Assembly: GCA_003156615.1 (NCBI GenBank)
Contig: PMHI01000035.1
Location: 2,203-9,603 of the forward strand
Direction: 5' to 3'
Source of the DNA: Acidobacteriaceae bacterium
GTDB taxonomy: Bacteria; Acidobacteriota; Terriglobia; Terriglobales; SbA1
Length of the DNA: 7,401 bases
Both the position numbers and the translations under genes were made by a program. The notes under the pieces are model-generated. The model saw nothing but the letters and a program-made list of their open reading frames with translations, did not search any database and was not told the origin of the DNA. Each line of letters opens with the position of its first letter. Position 1 is the first letter of the stretch. Positions 6,881 through 7,401 of this stretch are shown in pieces.

Positions 6881-7063
6881 GCGTGCCTCTCAAGTCTGTG
6901 CGAAAAGTCCGATAGCAGTAAGAAAAAGCAGATGGGATCCGGAAAGTGAAGGAGCTGAGAATCGAGATGGTGACAATACTCATGGACCAGGTTGCTGTCA
7001 AATGACCTGCGCTCGAGCTTTCTGCAGTCATAATAGTCGTTCGTCGTGCTTTCGCCCAATATG

Positions 7064-7078
7064 GTATAACTGTTATAC
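7064..7078 (+). promoter_or_regulatory. Perfect palindrome before the toxin gene, candidate autoregulatory operator with -10
   Basis: GTATAAC-T-GTTATAC is a perfect 7-bp inverted repeat with a one-base centre. It ends 2 bases before the GTG at 7081, and its left arm includes TATAAC, a -10-like hexamer. BrnTA-type loci are autorepressed by their ribbon-helix-helix antitoxin binding a palindrome over the promoter, so this is the likely operator. With this placement the transcript would be nearly leaderless, and no Shine-Dalgarno is visible. Confidence 0.6.
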
Positions 7079-7080
7079 TC

Positions 7081-7366
7081 GTGCGTTTTCACTTCGATGC
7101 GCGTAAGAGCGGGCGCTAAAGAGCAAACGCGAAAAGGGGCGTCGGATTCGAACAGGCGCAGGAGGTTTTCTCGCACCGTACTACCTGGACCAGCGCTCGG
7201 AGCTGCCCGAACAGTACCGGGCGATCGCGGCTGGGTCGGCGGGGATTTGCACACCGGAATATTCGAAGTACGGGAAGACGAAGAGAAAGGGGAAGAGTAC
7301 TACCACTTGGTGACTCTCTGGAAGGCCACCAAGCAGGAGCAGAAACTTTATGCAGAACACTCGTAG
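7081..7366 (+). pseudogene. brnT: BrnT-family toxin gene with in-frame stop and two frame changes
   Basis: Read across frames this encodes a BrnT-like protein of about 95 residues, the family's usual size; BrnT is a RelE-fold ribonuclease toxin. GTG at 7081 gives VRFHFDARKS. The same frame, after a TAA at 7117-7119, gives RANAKRGVGFEQAQEVFSH, matching the BrnT pattern KHGVxFEEAxxVF. At about 7174-7178 the frame drops by one base to PYYLDQRSELPEQYRAI. At about 7227-7231 it drops again to GWVGGDLHTGIFEVREDEE and ends YYHLVTLWKATKQEQKLYAE, like the BrnT C-terminus (RKATxxExxxYE). No single frame encodes the protein, so as given it is non-functional. Sequencing indels could explain the two shifts, and the TAA would then need its own explanation. 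The 3' end overlaps the antitoxin start, as is usual for this locus type. Recognition is from motif memory, without a database search. Confidence 0.72.
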
Positions 7367-7401
7367 ACGTCGAAAGCCAGTCTCGGCAGAAACCATCGCC
7401 C
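7350..7401 (+). CDS. brnA: BrnA-like antitoxin, 5' end only (runs off window)
   Basis: ATG at 7350 opens a frame to the window end giving 17 residues, MQNTRRRRKPVSAETIA. BrnA antitoxins are short ribbon-helix-helix DNA-binding proteins that often begin with a basic stretch followed by a similar SAEEIA-like segment, so this fits the expected partner of the upstream toxin. AGGAG at 7335-7339 lies 10 bases before the start. The gene begins inside the toxin's last codons (toxin stop 7364-7366), an overlap typical of translationally coupled toxin-first pairs. Only about a fifth of the expected length is present, so the identification rests mainly on position and these few residues. Confidence 0.6.
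   Translation, partial: MQNTRRRRKPVSAETIA

Noticed and set aside
6881..7063. Promoter for the amine oxidase or a small gene in the divergent intergenic region
   Set aside because: TTGTCA-like and TATC-like hexamers exist on the minus strand but not at good spacing, and no small frame with a ribosome site is convincing.
6871..7254. 127-codon minus-strand open frame upstream of the amine oxidase
   Set aside because: It overlaps the BrnT-like sequence and the amine oxidase start, and its composition shows no protein-like pattern.
1..7401. CRISPR array, tRNA/rRNA, insertion sequence or transposase
   Set aside because: No regularly spaced repeats, cloverleaf-like sequence, rRNA sequence, transposase motifs or terminal inverted repeats were seen.

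Overview
This window is GC-rich (high-50s percent by eye) and looks like accessory chromosome from a soil or environmental bacterium. The families present (AraC regulators, Asp-nucleophile alpha/beta hydrolases, BrnTA) are common in Proteobacteria and some Acidobacteria, and nothing here fixes the genus.

Layout. 3-505: degraded 3' part of an unrecognised gene, readable only across three successive frames. 506-1399: alpha/beta hydrolase with a complete Asp-His-Asp triad. 1644-2657: saccharopine-dehydrogenase-like NAD(P)-binding oxidoreductase. 2810-3667: AraC-family regulator. 3769-5570: compact operon of a 49-residue Cys-rich mini-protein, a second alpha/beta hydrolase lacking the usual catalytic His, and an isocitrate lyase/PEP mutase-family lyase whose C-terminal half is lost at about 5310. 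5510-6880 (minus): flavin amine oxidase, convergent with that operon. 7064-7401 (plus): a type II toxin-antitoxin locus of BrnT/BrnA type, with a 15-bp palindrome just before a toxin gene that carries one in-frame stop and two -1 frame changes, followed by the overlapping first codons of the antitoxin.

The most notable non-coding signal is a near-identical 27-bp element (25/27 matches, extending more loosely to 45 bp). It occurs once upstream of the oxidoreductase gene (1518-1562) and once upstream of the mini-protein/hydrolase/lyase operon (3684-3728). Both copies have the same orientation and internal spacing, and they flank the AraC gene. The simplest reading is a small regulon in which the AraC protein controls both units through this site. 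The hydrolases, oxidoreductase and lyase would suit a small-molecule catabolic or detoxification function, but no substrate can be read from the sequence.

Both ends of the window hold broken genes with single-base frame losses and the lyase is truncated, while the genes between look intact. This fits a patchwork accessory region. Sequencing or assembly indels near the ends are a real alternative.
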